The position numbers and the translations under genes were made by a program. From positions 62,001 to 126,000 of the forward strand of contig NZ_NFLU01000004.1 of the NCBI RefSeq assembly GCF_002161085.1: a DNA stretch of 64,000 nucleotides, given 5' to 3'. The notes under the pieces were generated by a model that made no database searches, was not told where the DNA came from, and worked only from the letters and a program-made list of their open reading frames with translations. Shown here one piece after another: positions 8,601 through 16,799 of the stretch (position 1 is its first letter; the number at the start of each line of letters is the position of its first letter). The stretch comes from Flavonifractor sp. An112. GTDB lineage: Bacteria; Bacillota; Clostridia; Oscillospirales; Oscillospiraceae.

Positions 8601-9654
8601 ATTTGCTGGTCAGCAGCAGCAGGTCTTTGGTGGGCAGCTCCAGCCACAGAGGGTCGCGCTGGGACAGAGCGGCCCAGCGGTCCTTCTCCAGCTCAATGCG
8701 CAGACGGGAAAAGCCCTGGCTGCCGCCGGGGGTGGACAGCATGACCACCGTGGAGAATACGTTCTCCACCACCCGCTCCACCAGGCAGGGGAGTGCGTTG
8801 GGGCCGGGGCCCTCCACCGGCCTGATGTAGTGGGCCCGGACACCGATATGGGTCAGCCCTTCCGGCAGCGGCTGGCCTGGGTTCAGGGTTACGCCCCAGT
8901 CCAGAGCCTCTACCTTGCCGTCCGCTGTGGCCTTGGCACGGGACACATTCTTGCAGCCGGACAGCAGACAGGCCGACAGGGTGCGGGGAGCCTCAAAGAG
9001 TTCATGTACCGGCATCATGGCCTGGGAGCGGCCATTGTCCAGTACACACACCTGCTGGCACAGCCGCTGCACCTCATCCCGGTTATGGGTGACAAAGAGC
9101 ACCGGCCCGGAGAAGACGGAGAGAATGTCGGCCAGCTCCAGTTCCACCTGCCACTTCAGATAGCTGTCCAGGGCGGAGAAGGGCTCGTCCAACAGCAGTA
9201 CCTCTGGTTGACTGGCCAGAATACGGGCCAGAGCCACCCGCTGCTGCTGGCCGCCGGACAGTTGCCGGGGGTATTTGTGCTCCTGCCCCTCCAGGTAGAA
9301 GGAGGAGATCAGGCAGTTTACCGTCTCCTTCCGGGCGGCTTTGTCCTGTACCCCCACGGCAATGTTCTGGGCCACCGTCATGTTGGGGAAGAGGGCGTAA
9401 TTCTGGAAGAGATAGCCTACTTTCCGCTTCTGCGGGGGCAGGTCAATGCGACGCTCCGAGTCGAAGAGTACCCTGTCGTCCAGCACAATGCGGCCCCGGT
9501 CGGGCTTCTCGATGCCGGCAATGCACTTGAGGGTCAGGCTCTTGCCGCAGCCGGAGGCACCCAGCAGGCCGGTAACCTGGCCGCTCTCCGTCTCAAAGGA
9601 GCAGTCCAGCCGGAATTTACCGAAGTCTTTGTGAATGTCAACCTGTAACCGCAT
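8599..9654 (-). CDS. modC: Molybdate ABC transporter ATP-binding protein
   Basis: ATPase of the molybdate importer, 351 residues. Walker A GASGCGKS, Q-loop region YLFQNYALFPNM, signature [15 protein letters not shown], Walker B LLLDEPFSALD and the H-loop in FVTHNRDE are all present. The C-terminal 100 residues (VEALDWGVTL onward) form a TOBE-like molybdate-binding domain. The ATG at 9654 shares one base with the modB TGA (TGATG), a clear coupling signal, so the longer open frame upstream is not used. Last gene of the minus-strand molybdenum block. Confidence 0.93.
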   Translation of the reverse strand: MRLQVDIHKDFGKFRLDCSFETESGQVTGLLGASGCGKSLTLKCIAGIEKPDRGRIVLDDRVLFDSERRIDLPPQKRKVGYLFQNYALFPNMTVAQNIAVGVQDKAARKETVNCLISSFYLEGQEHKYPRQLSGGQQQRVALARILASQPEVLLLDEPFSALDSYLKWQVELELADILSVFSGPVLFVTHNRDEVQRLCQQVCVLDNGRSQAMMPVHELFEAPRTLSACLLSGCKNVSRAKATADGKVEALDWGVTLNPGQPLPEGLTHIGVRAHYIRPVEGPGPNALPCLVERVVENVFSTVVMLSTPGGSQGFSRLRIELEKDRWAALSQRDPLWLELPTKDLLLLTSK

Positions 9655-10352
9655 CACTCCACCTCCCCGGAGACAGGAGCGGCCCGGCGGCGGGGCCGGC
9701 GGTCCTTTTTCTCCAGCATATTGACACACAGCAGTACCACGGCAGAGATGGCCAGGTTGATGAGCACCCATTGCATGGCTCCGGCGTCGTCGCCGGTACG
9801 CCACAGCTGGTACACCGTGGTGGAGATGGTGGCCGTCTTGCCGGGGGTATATCCGGCGATCATGGCGGTGGCGCCGTATTCGCCCAGAGCACGGGCGAAG
9901 GCCAGCACGGTGCCTGCGATGATGCCCTGCTTGCAGTAAGGCATCATGACCCGCCAGAAGATCCAGGTGTTGGACCTGCCCAAGGTACGGGCAGCATGGG
10001 CCAGAGTAATATCAAAGGACTCGAAGGCTCCCCGGGCAGTGCGGTACATCAGGGGAAAGGCCACCACCGCCGAGGCGAAGATGGCCGAGTACCATACCAT
10101 GGTCAGCCGCAGGTCAAAGACCTCCAGGAACCACAGCCCGATGGTCCGCTTGGGGCCCAGCAGCCGCAGCAGGAAATAGCCCACCACGGTGGGGGGAAGG
10201 ACCAGGGGGAGGGTGAGGACCACATCCAGCACACCCTTCACCAGCCGGGGCAGTTTGGCCACATAGTAGGCCGCCAGAATGCCCAGGAAGAAGATGAGCA
10301 CCGTGGAAATGGCGGCGATGCGCAGGGAATTCAAAAGGGGATAGAGATCCAG
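9654..10352 (-). CDS. modB: Molybdate ABC transporter permease
   Basis: Inner-membrane channel of the molybdate importer. Five to six hydrophobic helices and the EAA-type cytoplasmic loop (HAARTLGRSNTWIFWRVMMP, then ALGEYGATAMIAGY) identify ModB. The start is uncertain. No ATG or GTG exists in frame: TTG at 10334 lacks a Shine-Dalgarno, while CTG at 10352 is preceded by AGGCAGGTGA at six bases and adds DLYPLL, the usual ModB beginning. I prefer CTG; with TTG the protein is 226 residues. It lies between modA (57 bases) and modC (overlapping). Confidence 0.85.
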   Translation of the reverse strand: MDLYPLLNSLRIAAISTVLIFFLGILAAYYVAKLPRLVKGVLDVVLTLPLVLPPTVVGYFLLRLLGPKRTIGLWFLEVFDLRLTMVWYSAIFASAVVAFPLMYRTARGAFESFDITLAHAARTLGRSNTWIFWRVMMPYCKQGIIAGTVLAFARALGEYGATAMIAGYTPGKTATISTTVYQLWRTGDDAGAMQWVLINLAISAVVLLCVNMLEKKDRRPRRRAAPVSGEVE

Positions 10353-10408
10353 AACCGATCACCTGCCTTATTAAATGGGCCTGCCGCCATAGCGGCAGGC
10401 CCTTGTGT

Positions 10409-11284
10409 TTACTGGATGACGGTAAAGCCAACACCCTCCAGCACGGCGATGGCGCTCTCGTCGGTGTGCAGATAGTCCAGGAAGGCCTGGGCGGCGGCCT
10501 GGCTGGCTTCGCTGCCGCCGCACTTCATGACGGCGGCGGGATAGATGACCTGATCGCACATCTCGGCGGTAGCCTGATCCACCACGGTGAGCTCATAGGT
10601 AAAGGCGTCGGTGGCGTAGATGATGCCGCAGTCCACAGCGCCCTCCTTCACCTGATTGGCCACCTCGGATACGTTGGAGGCGTAAGTCACCTTGCCGGCG
10701 TCCTCCAGGGCGGTGATATCAATGCCCAGGGTGTCCAGAATCTGGAGGGAGTAGGCGCCCACGGGGACATCATCGTTGCCCAGGCAGAGCAGGGACAGCT
10801 TGTCGGTGGCCAGATCGGAGAAGGACTGGATGTCCTTGGGGTTGTCGTCGGGCACTGCCAGCACCACCTTGTTCTCCACAAAGTTGATGCGGGTGTCGGA
10901 CAGCACGAAATCCAGGCCCTCGTTGGTACCGGTGGTGTCGGTGCTGTCCAGCTGGTTCATCTGCTTCTGGGCAGCGGAGATAAACAGGTCGCACACCGCG
11001 CCCTCTTCGATCTGGGTCTTGAGGGTACCGGAGGAGTCAAAGGTGAAGGTGAGGGTGACGTTGGGAGCCACCTCTTTGTAGAGGTCGGCGATCTGGGTAA
11101 GGGTGGCCTCCATGGAGGCGGCGGCGAACACCACCACTTCCACCTCTTCGGCCTGAGCGGGGGTGGTTTCAGCGGGAGTCTCGCTGCTCTGAGCGGGGCT
11201 CTGGGCGGCACCGGAATTGCCGCCGCAGGCGGCTAACGCCAGGATCAATGACAGGGACAGGATCAGGGATACGATTTTTTTCAT
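10409..11284 (-). CDS. modA: Molybdate-binding lipoprotein of the ABC transporter
   Basis: Extracellular solute-binding lipoprotein, 291 residues. A lipoprotein signal peptide (LSLILALAACGG, lipidated Cys at residue 20) is followed by a low-complexity Gln/Ser/Pro/Glu linker and the ModA fold: VFAAASMEATL, DSSGTLKTQI and DLFISAAQKQM are the oxyanion-contact regions. The RBS AAGGAG lies eight bases before the ATG and forms part of the closing helix of an upstream riboswitch-like leader, so translation is probably cofactor-controlled. Tungstate binding cannot be excluded, but no tup or wtp genes are nearby. Confidence 0.93.
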   Translation of the reverse strand: MKKIVSLILSLSLILALAACGGNSGAAQSPAQSSETPAETTPAQAEEVEVVVFAAASMEATLTQIADLYKEVAPNVTLTFTFDSSGTLKTQIEEGAVCDLFISAAQKQMNQLDSTDTTGTNEGLDFVLSDTRINFVENKVVLAVPDDNPKDIQSFSDLATDKLSLLCLGNDDVPVGAYSLQILDTLGIDITALEDAGKVTYASNVSEVANQVKEGAVDCGIIYATDAFTYELTVVDQATAEMCDQVIYPAAVMKCGGSEASQAAAQAFLDYLHTDESAIAVLEGVGFTVIQ

Positions 11285-11289
11285 GCTGC

Positions 11290-11386
11290 ATTCTCCTTTA
11301 CAAAATGGTAGGCGATCCCGTTTCCAGGAGCGCCCCGGCCCGCCGCCATGACATCAAAGGTTTTAGGCGTTACGGGCTCGAAGAAT
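11290..11386 (-). promoter_or_regulatory. Putative Moco riboswitch in the modA leader (RBS-sequestering)
   Basis: Structured leader directly upstream of modA. Read on the minus strand it aligns with the leader at 16612-16707 in order: CTTCGAGC, AACGCCTAA, ATGGCG, CGCTCCTGGAAACGG, then TTTGTAAAGGAG. It has a GGAAAC (GAAA) tetraloop (11320-11325) and a receptor-like CCTAAA (11362-11367) opposite CATGG (11346-11350). The 5' strand ATTCTTC can pair with GGAGAAT, which contains the modA Shine-Dalgarno, giving an RBS-occluding helix. The assignment to the Moco RNA family (Rfam RF01055) rests on operon context and this shared structure; I could not run a covariance search. Confidence 0.7.
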
Positions 11387-11398
11387 TCAGGACTTATC

Positions 11399-11884
11399 TT
11401 AACGGGCGCAGTTACCCGTAGTCCCCCTTAAAATCTCCAGGCCGTGGGCCAGAGAGGGAAGAATAAACTCCAGGCACTCCCGCACCGCCTTGGGACTGCC
11501 GGGCAGGTTGACCATGAGGGTCTGTTTGCGGATGCCCGCCGCCGCCCTGCTCAGCATGGCCCGGGGGGTGATCTGGAGGGACTGCCACCGCATGGCCTCG
11601 GCAATGCCGGGGGCGGGGCGCTCGGTGACCGCCAGGGTGGCTTCCGGGGTGAGATCAGTGGGGGAGAAGCCGGTGCCGCCGGTGGTGAGGACCAGGTCGG
11701 CCAGATCGTTGTCGCACAACCGCTTTAGCTCGCCGCCCAGCGGCTCCATGCCGTCGGGCAGCAGGGCGGTGTGGACCACCTCATAGCCTGCCGCCTCCAC
11801 CATTTCCCGGATCACGGGACCGCTCTTGTCCTCCCGCTGTCCGGCATAGCCGGAGTCGCTGAGGGTGATGATGGCTACCCGCAT
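11399..11884 (-). CDS. mog: Molybdopterin adenylyltransferase-type protein (Mog/MoaB family)
   Basis: Cytosolic enzyme that adenylylates molybdopterin before molybdate insertion, 161 residues. The MoCF-biosynthesis fold is clear: TTGGTGFSPTDLTPEAT, then PGIAEAMRWQSL, TPRAMLSRAAAGIR and NLPGSPKAV, which carry the molybdopterin-binding and catalytic residues. The GGAGG of its RBS overlaps the end of the MOSC gene. Mog and MoaB are hard to separate by motif; an active enzyme is likely because moeA and moaA/C are beside it. Confidence 0.9.
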   Translation of the reverse strand: MRVAIITLSDSGYAGQREDKSGPVIREMVEAAGYEVVHTALLPDGMEPLGGELKRLCDNDLADLVLTTGGTGFSPTDLTPEATLAVTERPAPGIAEAMRWQSLQITPRAMLSRAAAGIRKQTLMVNLPGSPKAVRECLEFILPSLAHGLEILRGTTGNCAR

Positions 11885-11886
11885 AT

Positions 11887-12324
11887 TCAGCCCTCCTCCA
11901 CGATGGTGAGGTCGTCCCCCACCGAGATGGTGCCCCCATGGAGCACCTTGGTAAATACGCCCTCCCGGGGCATGATGCAGTCGCCCATGACCTTGTAGAT
12001 CTCACAGTGGGCGTGGCACTGCTTGCCCACCTGGGTCAGCTCCAGCACCACGTCGTTGCACTTGAATTTGGTGCCGATGGGCAGGGTCTTGAAGTCGTAG
12101 CCCTCCACCACCAGGTTTTCCCCAAAAGCACCGTCATCCACCACGGCACCTCTGGCCCGGAAGGCCTCCACCTGCTCGTGAGAGAGCAGGGATACCTGAC
12201 GGTGCCACTTGCCGGCGTGGGCGTCCCCCTGGATGCCCCAGTCCTCCACGAACTGGGCGGAGCCCACATTTTTCTTCTGGGTGCCCTTCTGTTCACTGAC
12301 ACAGACAGCGATCACTTTGCCCAT
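11887..12324 (-). CDS. MOSC domain-containing protein
   Basis: Single MOSC domain of 145 residues. MOSC domains mature molybdenum cofactor, typically as sulfur carriers, using a conserved cysteine; here it is in TQVGKQCHAHCEIY. HAGKWHRQVSLLSHEQVE and FGENLVVEGYDF are typical of the small Firmicutes group. The ATG at 12324 is five bases after the moaA stop and seven bases after GGAGGA, so the in-frame TTG further upstream, which lies within the Shine-Dalgarno, is rejected. Its place inside the Moco operon supports a role in cofactor maturation. Confidence 0.88.
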   Translation of the reverse strand: MGKVIAVCVSEQKGTQKKNVGSAQFVEDWGIQGDAHAGKWHRQVSLLSHEQVEAFRARGAVVDDGAFGENLVVEGYDFKTLPIGTKFKCNDVVLELTQVGKQCHAHCEIYKVMGDCIMPREGVFTKVLHGGTISVGDDLTIVEEG

Positions 12325-12328
12325 GGTC

Positions 12329-13303
12329 TTATCCTCCAATTTGATTCATGTTGCGGCCCTCGTCGGCCGCCTCCCGCTGTCCGCCGAAGTGGTGGCTGGC
12401 GGGTTTGTGGTTGATAGCGTCTGCCATGGCAGTTTGCAGGGCCGTATCGTCGGCGCCAGCGTCCAGCAGAGCCTTCAGATCCACCCCGTGGTCGTATTGC
12501 AGACAGGTCTTGAGAAAACCGGTGGCAGTGAGCCGCACCCGGTTGCAGCTTTGACAGAACTGATGGGACACCGCACTAATAAAGCCCACCTTGCCCTGGA
12601 AGCCGGGGAAGGTCACATTCCGGCTGGGCCCGCCCAGAGCATCGGAGGGGCAAGGAAGGGCGAGGCCGAAGGCGGTCTCCAGCTGCCGCAGCACCTCCTC
12701 CTCGGTGCGGCGAGTGAGGGTGTCCCCCAGGCCAATGGGCATCAGCTCGATGAAGCGGACGGTCAGGTCCCGGTTCCTGGCCAGGGCGGCCAGAGGGACC
12801 AGCTGGGCGTCATTGCCGCCGGAGGGGACGCAGTTGACCTTAACGGTGAGGCCCGGCGCGGCCAGGGCGGCCTCCAATCCAGCCAAAGCCCGGGGCAGCT
12901 CGTCTCGCCGGGTGAGGGCAGCAAACTGGGCCCGGTCCAGGGTGTCCAGGCTGAGGTTCACCCCATCCAAGCCGGCCTTCAAAAGTTCGGGTAGTTGGTC
13001 GGCCAGCAGTATTCCGTTGGTGGTGAGACTGACGGTACGGATGCCGTCGATGGCCTTTAACTCCTGCACCAGATTGGCCAGACCCTTGCGGACCAGAGGC
13101 TCGCCGCCGGTGAGGCGCACCTTTTCCACCCCCAGAGAGGCGGCCAGACGCACCAGACGGATGATCTGCTCATAGGTAAGGATGGCGCTGTGGTCCACCC
13201 ACTCCACACCCTCCTCGGGCATACAGTAGCGGCAGCGCAGATTGCACCGGTCGGTGACCGATACCCGTAGATAGCGGATGTTTCGTCCAAATTGGTCAAG
13301 CAT
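12329..13303 (-). CDS. moaA: GTP 3',8-cyclase (MoaA), radical SAM enzyme
   Basis: First enzyme of molybdopterin synthesis, converting GTP to 3',8-cyclo-GTP with S-adenosylmethionine. 324 residues. The N-terminal cluster motif is CNLRCRYC (Cys20, Cys24, Cys27), the SAM motif is LTGGEPLVR, and the C-terminal substrate cluster is CQSCNRVRLTATGFLKTC. The family's C-terminal double glycine is present (NQIGG). ATG 13303 is preferred to an in-frame GTG nine bases upstream because AAGGAG sits ten bases before the ATG but only one base before the GTG. It overlaps mobB by eight bases. Confidence 0.95.
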   Translation of the reverse strand: MLDQFGRNIRYLRVSVTDRCNLRCRYCMPEEGVEWVDHSAILTYEQIIRLVRLAASLGVEKVRLTGGEPLVRKGLANLVQELKAIDGIRTVSLTTNGILLADQLPELLKAGLDGVNLSLDTLDRAQFAALTRRDELPRALAGLEAALAAPGLTVKVNCVPSGGNDAQLVPLAALARNRDLTVRFIELMPIGLGDTLTRRTEEEVLRQLETAFGLALPCPSDALGGPSRNVTFPGFQGKVGFISAVSHQFCQSCNRVRLTATGFLKTCLQYDHGVDLKALLDAGADDTALQTAMADAINHKPASHHFGGQREAADEGRNMNQIGG

Positions 13304-13805
13304 GGCCGCCACTCTCCTTTACTAAGCGGAGCAGAAAGCGGGCCGCCTCATGGGGCTGGTCCAGGGGCAGCACCGGTACGTCGGGTACCTCCAGAGGCAG
13401 ATCGGTGACCAGAGCCAGCAGGGTGGCCGGGTCGGACACCGGTTCCTCCGAGTTGCCCTTCCGTACCACCTCCAGCTTGGGCCAGCCGGTGTGCTTGAAG
13501 CCCTCCAGCAGGATCAGATCCGCTTCGGGGAATTGCGTGATGAGGAAGTCCTCTGTTACAGGCTGCTTCTTCACGATCTTAAACTTTTCCCTGTCAAAGA
13601 TGGCGGTGCCTGCCGCACCAGCGGCCATAAAGCGGCCGGTATCGGTGCCGGGCGGGTCTGCGTCAAAAGAGTGGCCATCGTGCTTGACCACTGCCACGGT
13701 GAGGCCCGACTCCTCCAGCAGGGGGAGCATGGCTTCTATGAGGGTGGTTTTGCCGGAGTTTTTTACCCCGGATACTGCCACCACCAGGGGCTTAGCCACG
13801 GTCAT
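13296..13805 (-). CDS. mobB: Molybdopterin-guanine dinucleotide biosynthesis protein B
   Basis: GTP-binding accessory protein of molybdopterin-guanine dinucleotide formation, 169 residues. Walker [10 protein letters not shown] is near the N-terminus; [19 protein letters not shown] and [10 protein letters not shown] are family motifs. It overlaps moaC by 14 bases and moaA by eight, so all three are translationally linked. No mobA is in the window, so the guanylyltransferase must be elsewhere or the organism may use the cofactor without MGD. Confidence 0.93.
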   Translation of the reverse strand: MTVAKPLVVAVSGVKNSGKTTLIEAMLPLLEESGLTVAVVKHDGHSFDADPPGTDTGRFMAAGAAGTAIFDREKFKIVKKQPVTEDFLITQFPEADLILLEGFKHTGWPKLEVVRKGNSEEPVSDPATLLALVTDLPLEVPDVPVLPLDQPHEAARFLLRLVKESGGHA

Positions 13806-14271
13806 ACACCCCCGACTTGCCGCCCTCCTTGTGGACCAGATGGATGTCGCCCAATTCCATCCCCTTGTCCAGGGCCTTACACATATCGTAGATGGTAAGC
13901 AGGGCTACAGAGACGCCGGTGAGGGCCTCCATTTCCACGCCGGTTTTGCCGGAGAGCTTGACGGTGCAGGTGGCCCGCACGGCGCAGGCCTCTTCCAGAA
14001 TTTCGAAATCCACCGACAGGTGGCTGAGCAGCAGGGGATGGCACAGAGGGATCAGCTCCCAGGTGCGCTTGGCGGCCATGATACCCGCCACCCGGGCCAC
14101 ACCCAGCACGTCGCCCTTGGCGGCGGTGTGTCCGGTGATAGCGGCCAGGATGGGCGGGGTGACTTTGATGGTGCCCTCGGCCACCGCCGTGCGATAGGTG
14201 GGCTCCTTGCCGGTCACATCCACCATAATGGCGTTGCCGGCCTCGTCAAAATGATTGAAAGCAGGTTCCAT
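13792..14271 (-). CDS. moaC: Cyclic pyranopterin monophosphate synthase
   Basis: Converts 3',8-cyclo-GTP to cyclic pyranopterin monophosphate. 159 residues, the normal size. Signature segments are [16 protein letters not shown] and [19 protein letters not shown] followed by [12 protein letters not shown], which carry the active-site residues. A strong AAGGAGG lies before the ATG. moaD and moaE, needed for the next step, are not in the window. Confidence 0.96.
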   Translation of the reverse strand: MEPAFNHFDEAGNAIMVDVTGKEPTYRTAVAEGTIKVTPPILAAITGHTAAKGDVLGVARVAGIMAAKRTWELIPLCHPLLLSHLSVDFEILEEACAVRATCTVKLSGKTGVEMEALTGVSVALLTIYDMCKALDKGMELGDIHLVHKEGGKSGVYDRG

Positions 14272-14303
14272 AATAACCTCCTTATAGAATCGATATCAGG
14301 TGG

Positions 14304-15500
14304 TCACAGCAGCCACACTTGGATGGCCTGTCCAGCATCCACCGGCGGAGTGCCTGCAGGCAGCTCCACCAGACAGTTGCACCCCACCAGGGAGGCCAGC
14401 TGGCCGGAGGAATGCCCCACCGGCAGCGTCACCTGCCCGTTCTCATACTGGCCCCGAAGAAAACGACGCCGGGGGCTGGGTTTGTCATAGGGGGTGGTCA
14501 GGATGGCCTGCTGCCGTCGGGGGAGCAGGTGGGGCTCTCCTGCCAGCGCGGCCAGCAGGGGCTGGGCCAGCAATTCAAAGGTGGTGAAAGCGGCAAAGGG
14601 GTTGCCGGACAGAGACAGGATCGGCTTGCCCTTATACCGGGAGAACATAGCCGGGGTGCCCGGTTTCAGGTCCACCCTCCAAAATACCCGCTCCGCCCCC
14701 AGCAGGGGGAGGGCCTGGTGAAAGATATCCTTGTCACCCACCGACACGCCGCCGGTGGTGATGAGCAGGTCACAGTCCTCCAGCATCCCCTCCATGGCCT
14801 CTGTTACAGCGGCAGGGGAGTCAGCGGCATGACGGCAAAGGGAAGGCATACCAAGCTCCGTCAGCCGGGCGGTGAGCAGGGCTCCGTTGGAGCCGTAAAT
14901 CTTCCCGGGAGGGAGGGGCTGCCCGGCCTCCACCACTTCGTCCCCAGTGGTGAGCAGCCCCACTTTTGGCCTGCGTCGCACGGCTACCTCTGTGATACCG
15001 GCGCTGGCCAGTACGCCAAGGGCAGCGGCGTCCAGCCGGGTGCCTGCCTTCAACAGCAGGCTGCCAATCCGGTAGTCCTCGCCTTGGTAGACATAATTTT
15101 TATAAGGGGGGAGAGAGGCATAGATGCTCACGGGATTACCCCGATCGGTGTCCTCCTGACGGAGTACGCAGTCACAGCCCTGGGGCAACATGGCTCCCGT
15201 CATGATGCGGATGGCCTGTCCGGGCAGAAGAGGGGATTTTGCTTCATCTCCCGCATACAGGGTATCTACCACCGGCAGACAGATGGGGTGGTCCCGGTCC
15301 GCCCCGGCGATGTCAGCAGAGCGGAGAGCATAGCCGTCCAGAGGGGAGCGGTCAAAAGGCGGCTGGTCAATGGGGGCAGTCACATGGTCTGCCAGGGTAC
15401 GGCCCAGAGCCTGAAGGGCGGGCAGTGTCTCCGATCCCAGCGGGGACAGTTTACCGGTTATCAGCTCAACTGCCTGTTCCAGCGAAATACCCGTGACCAT
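14304..15500 (-). CDS. moeA: Molybdopterin molybdenumtransferase
   Basis: Inserts molybdate into adenylylated molybdopterin. 398 residues with the four MoeA domains: N-terminal PPFDRSPLDGYALRS, TGAMLPQGCDCVLRQED, the MoCF core LLTTGDEVVEAGQ and LITTGGVSVGDKD, KPGTPAMFSRYKGKPILSL ending in SGNP, and the C-terminal beta-barrel. The ATG at 15500 begins two bases after the stop of the preceding MoeA-like gene, with AAGGGG before it; the frame is open further upstream but overlaps that gene. Confidence 0.94.
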   Translation of the reverse strand: MVTGISLEQAVELITGKLSPLGSETLPALQALGRTLADHVTAPIDQPPFDRSPLDGYALRSADIAGADRDHPICLPVVDTLYAGDEAKSPLLPGQAIRIMTGAMLPQGCDCVLRQEDTDRGNPVSIYASLPPYKNYVYQGEDYRIGSLLLKAGTRLDAAALGVLASAGITEVAVRRRPKVGLLTTGDEVVEAGQPLPPGKIYGSNGALLTARLTELGMPSLCRHAADSPAAVTEAMEGMLEDCDLLITTGGVSVGDKDIFHQALPLLGAERVFWRVDLKPGTPAMFSRYKGKPILSLSGNPFAAFTTFELLAQPLLAALAGEPHLLPRRQQAILTTPYDKPSPRRRFLRGQYENGQVTLPVGHSSGQLASLVGCNCLVELPAGTPPVDAGQAIQVWLL

Positions 15501-15502
15501 GG

Positions 15503-16528
15503 TCAGCACCCCTTGCCGAAGGGGCAGATGGGATAGTGGCACTCCGGGCAGCCCAGGCACAGACCGCCATGGCCCAGGGCCTTCAGGTCAGCACGGCTTA
15601 CCTTGACTCCAGCGGCGATGCGGGGGAGTACCAGGTCAAATACGGTGGCCTTGGCGTACATGACGCAGCCGGGCAGGCCCATAATGGGGGTACCGTCGGC
15701 AAAGTAGCCCAGCAGGAACATGGCTCCGGGCAGCACTGGGGCGCCGTAGGACACGATGTCCGCACCAGTGTCCTTGATGGCCTTGGGGGTCTTGTCGTCC
15801 GGGTCCACGCTCATGCCGCCGGTGCACAGGATCAGGTCCACCCCCTTGGCTTTATAGTCCAGGGCGGCGGCGGTGATGGCGGCCATGTCGTCGCCGGGGA
15901 GGCAGTGCTGGGTGACCTCAATACCGTAGGTGGCCAGCTTGTCGATGATAACGGGGGTAAAGGTGTCCTCAATGAGGCCCTTGGCCACTTCGCTGCCGGT
16001 GGTGATGAGACCGCAGGTTTTCAGCTTCCAGGGGGTGAGGGAGAGGATGGGGCCGGTCCCGGCCCGCTCCTCCACCGCCTTCAGCTTGTCCTCGGCGATA
16101 ACCAGGGGGATGATACGGGTGCCTGCCAGCTTGTCCCCCTTGTGAACGGCGGTGTTGGTATGGCGGGTGGCGATCATGATCTCGTCCTCGCCGTTGAGGG
16201 CGTTAAGCCGCGCCACATCCACCTGAAACAGGCCGTCGATGTCGGCGATGAGCTCGATCTTGCCCTCCTTCACAGCGGTGCCGTGCATATGCTCGTTCTG
16301 GCACAGGGCCTGGAGGCGGAGGGCGGCCTCATCCTCATGGAGCATCCCGGGCTGGCGCTCCCATACATAGAGGTGCTCCTTGCCCATGCTCAGCAGCACC
16401 GGGATATCCTCCTCGGTAACCACATGGCCTTTGCGGAACCGGGCGTCCTTGGTGACGCCCCGAATGATCTGGGTCAGGTCGTGGCAGAGCACATGACCTA
16501 CCGCGTCGCGGGTATCGATCAATTTCAT
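15503..16528 (-). CDS. MoeA-like molybdopterin-binding protein with C-terminal Cys-rich tail
   Basis: First gene of the molybdenum operon, 341 residues. The central MoCF_biosynth fold is seen in GLITTGSEVAKGLIED and LILCTGGMSVDPDDKTPKAI, so it probably binds molybdopterin. The N-terminal part resembles neither MoeA domains I-II nor a known enzyme closely. The tail ends CLGCPECHYPICPFGKGC, six cysteines in 18 residues, suggesting a metal or iron-sulfur site. Such proteins often lead Moco operons in Clostridia; the reaction is unknown to me. AGGAGGG precedes the ATG, and a riboswitch-like leader with terminator precedes that. Confidence 0.85.
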   Translation of the reverse strand: MKLIDTRDAVGHVLCHDLTQIIRGVTKDARFRKGHVVTEEDIPVLLSMGKEHLYVWERQPGMLHEDEAALRLQALCQNEHMHGTAVKEGKIELIADIDGLFQVDVARLNALNGEDEIMIATRHTNTAVHKGDKLAGTRIIPLVIAEDKLKAVEERAGTGPILSLTPWKLKTCGLITTGSEVAKGLIEDTFTPVIIDKLATYGIEVTQHCLPGDDMAAITAAALDYKAKGVDLILCTGGMSVDPDDKTPKAIKDTGADIVSYGAPVLPGAMFLLGYFADGTPIMGLPGCVMYAKATVFDLVLPRIAAGVKVSRADLKALGHGGLCLGCPECHYPICPFGKGC

Positions 16529-16544
16529 TATCTGTCCCTCCTAG

Positions 16545-16580
16545 TAAAGAAAAAGAGGTACCGTCCGATCCGGTACCTCT
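16545..16580 (-). terminator. Leader terminator (riboswitch expression platform) of the Moco operon
   Basis: On the minus strand AGAGGTACCG pairs with CGGTACCTCT around a seven-base loop, followed by TTTTTCTTT. It sits between the putative Moco aptamer and the first gene of the operon, ending 17 bases before that gene's start codon, the arrangement expected for transcription attenuation. Confidence 0.85.
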
Positions 16581-16611
16581 GGACAGAAGGATACAATCCC
16601 CCTGTGGTAGA

Positions 16612-16707
16612 GACTCCTTTTCAAAGACGGAAGGCCGCGCCGTTTCCAGAGCGACCCTGGCGGTACGCCATAGGCCGGGCCCTTAGGCGGTTCCGCTCGG
16701 AGCACAC
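16612..16707 (-). promoter_or_regulatory. Putative Moco riboswitch upstream of the Moco biosynthesis operon
   Basis: Minus-strand leader of the first Moco gene. It shows CTCC pairing with GGAG as a closing helix, CCTAAG (16682-16687) facing TATGG (16668-16672), which together are the classic 11-nucleotide GAAA-tetraloop receptor, and a GGAAAC tetraloop (16642-16647). The same elements recur in the modA leader. Upstream of Moco genes this fits the Moco RNA motif (Rfam RF01055). A terminator follows, so high cofactor likely stops transcription. No covariance search was possible. Confidence 0.72.
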
Positions 16708-16719
16708 TTAATTTTCATC

Positions 16720-16748
16720 AGCATACCATATTTTTTGTCAGATTGCAA
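16720..16748 (-). promoter_or_regulatory. Promoter of the Moco operon
   Basis: On the minus strand TTGCAA (16748-16743), a 17-base spacer and TATGCT (16725-16720), starting the transcript just before the putative riboswitch. Confidence 0.7.
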
Positions 16749-16777
16749 TGGTCAAGGACCTCTGGCTGTGGTACACT
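16749..16777 (+). promoter_or_regulatory. Probable promoter of gluQ
   Basis: TGGTCA (16749-16754), a 17-base spacer and TACACT (16772-16777), divergent from and abutting the Moco operon promoter. The -35 matches consensus at four of six positions. Confidence 0.45.
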
Positions 16778-16799
16778 ACAGAAGAAAGGGGAGAGGAGC

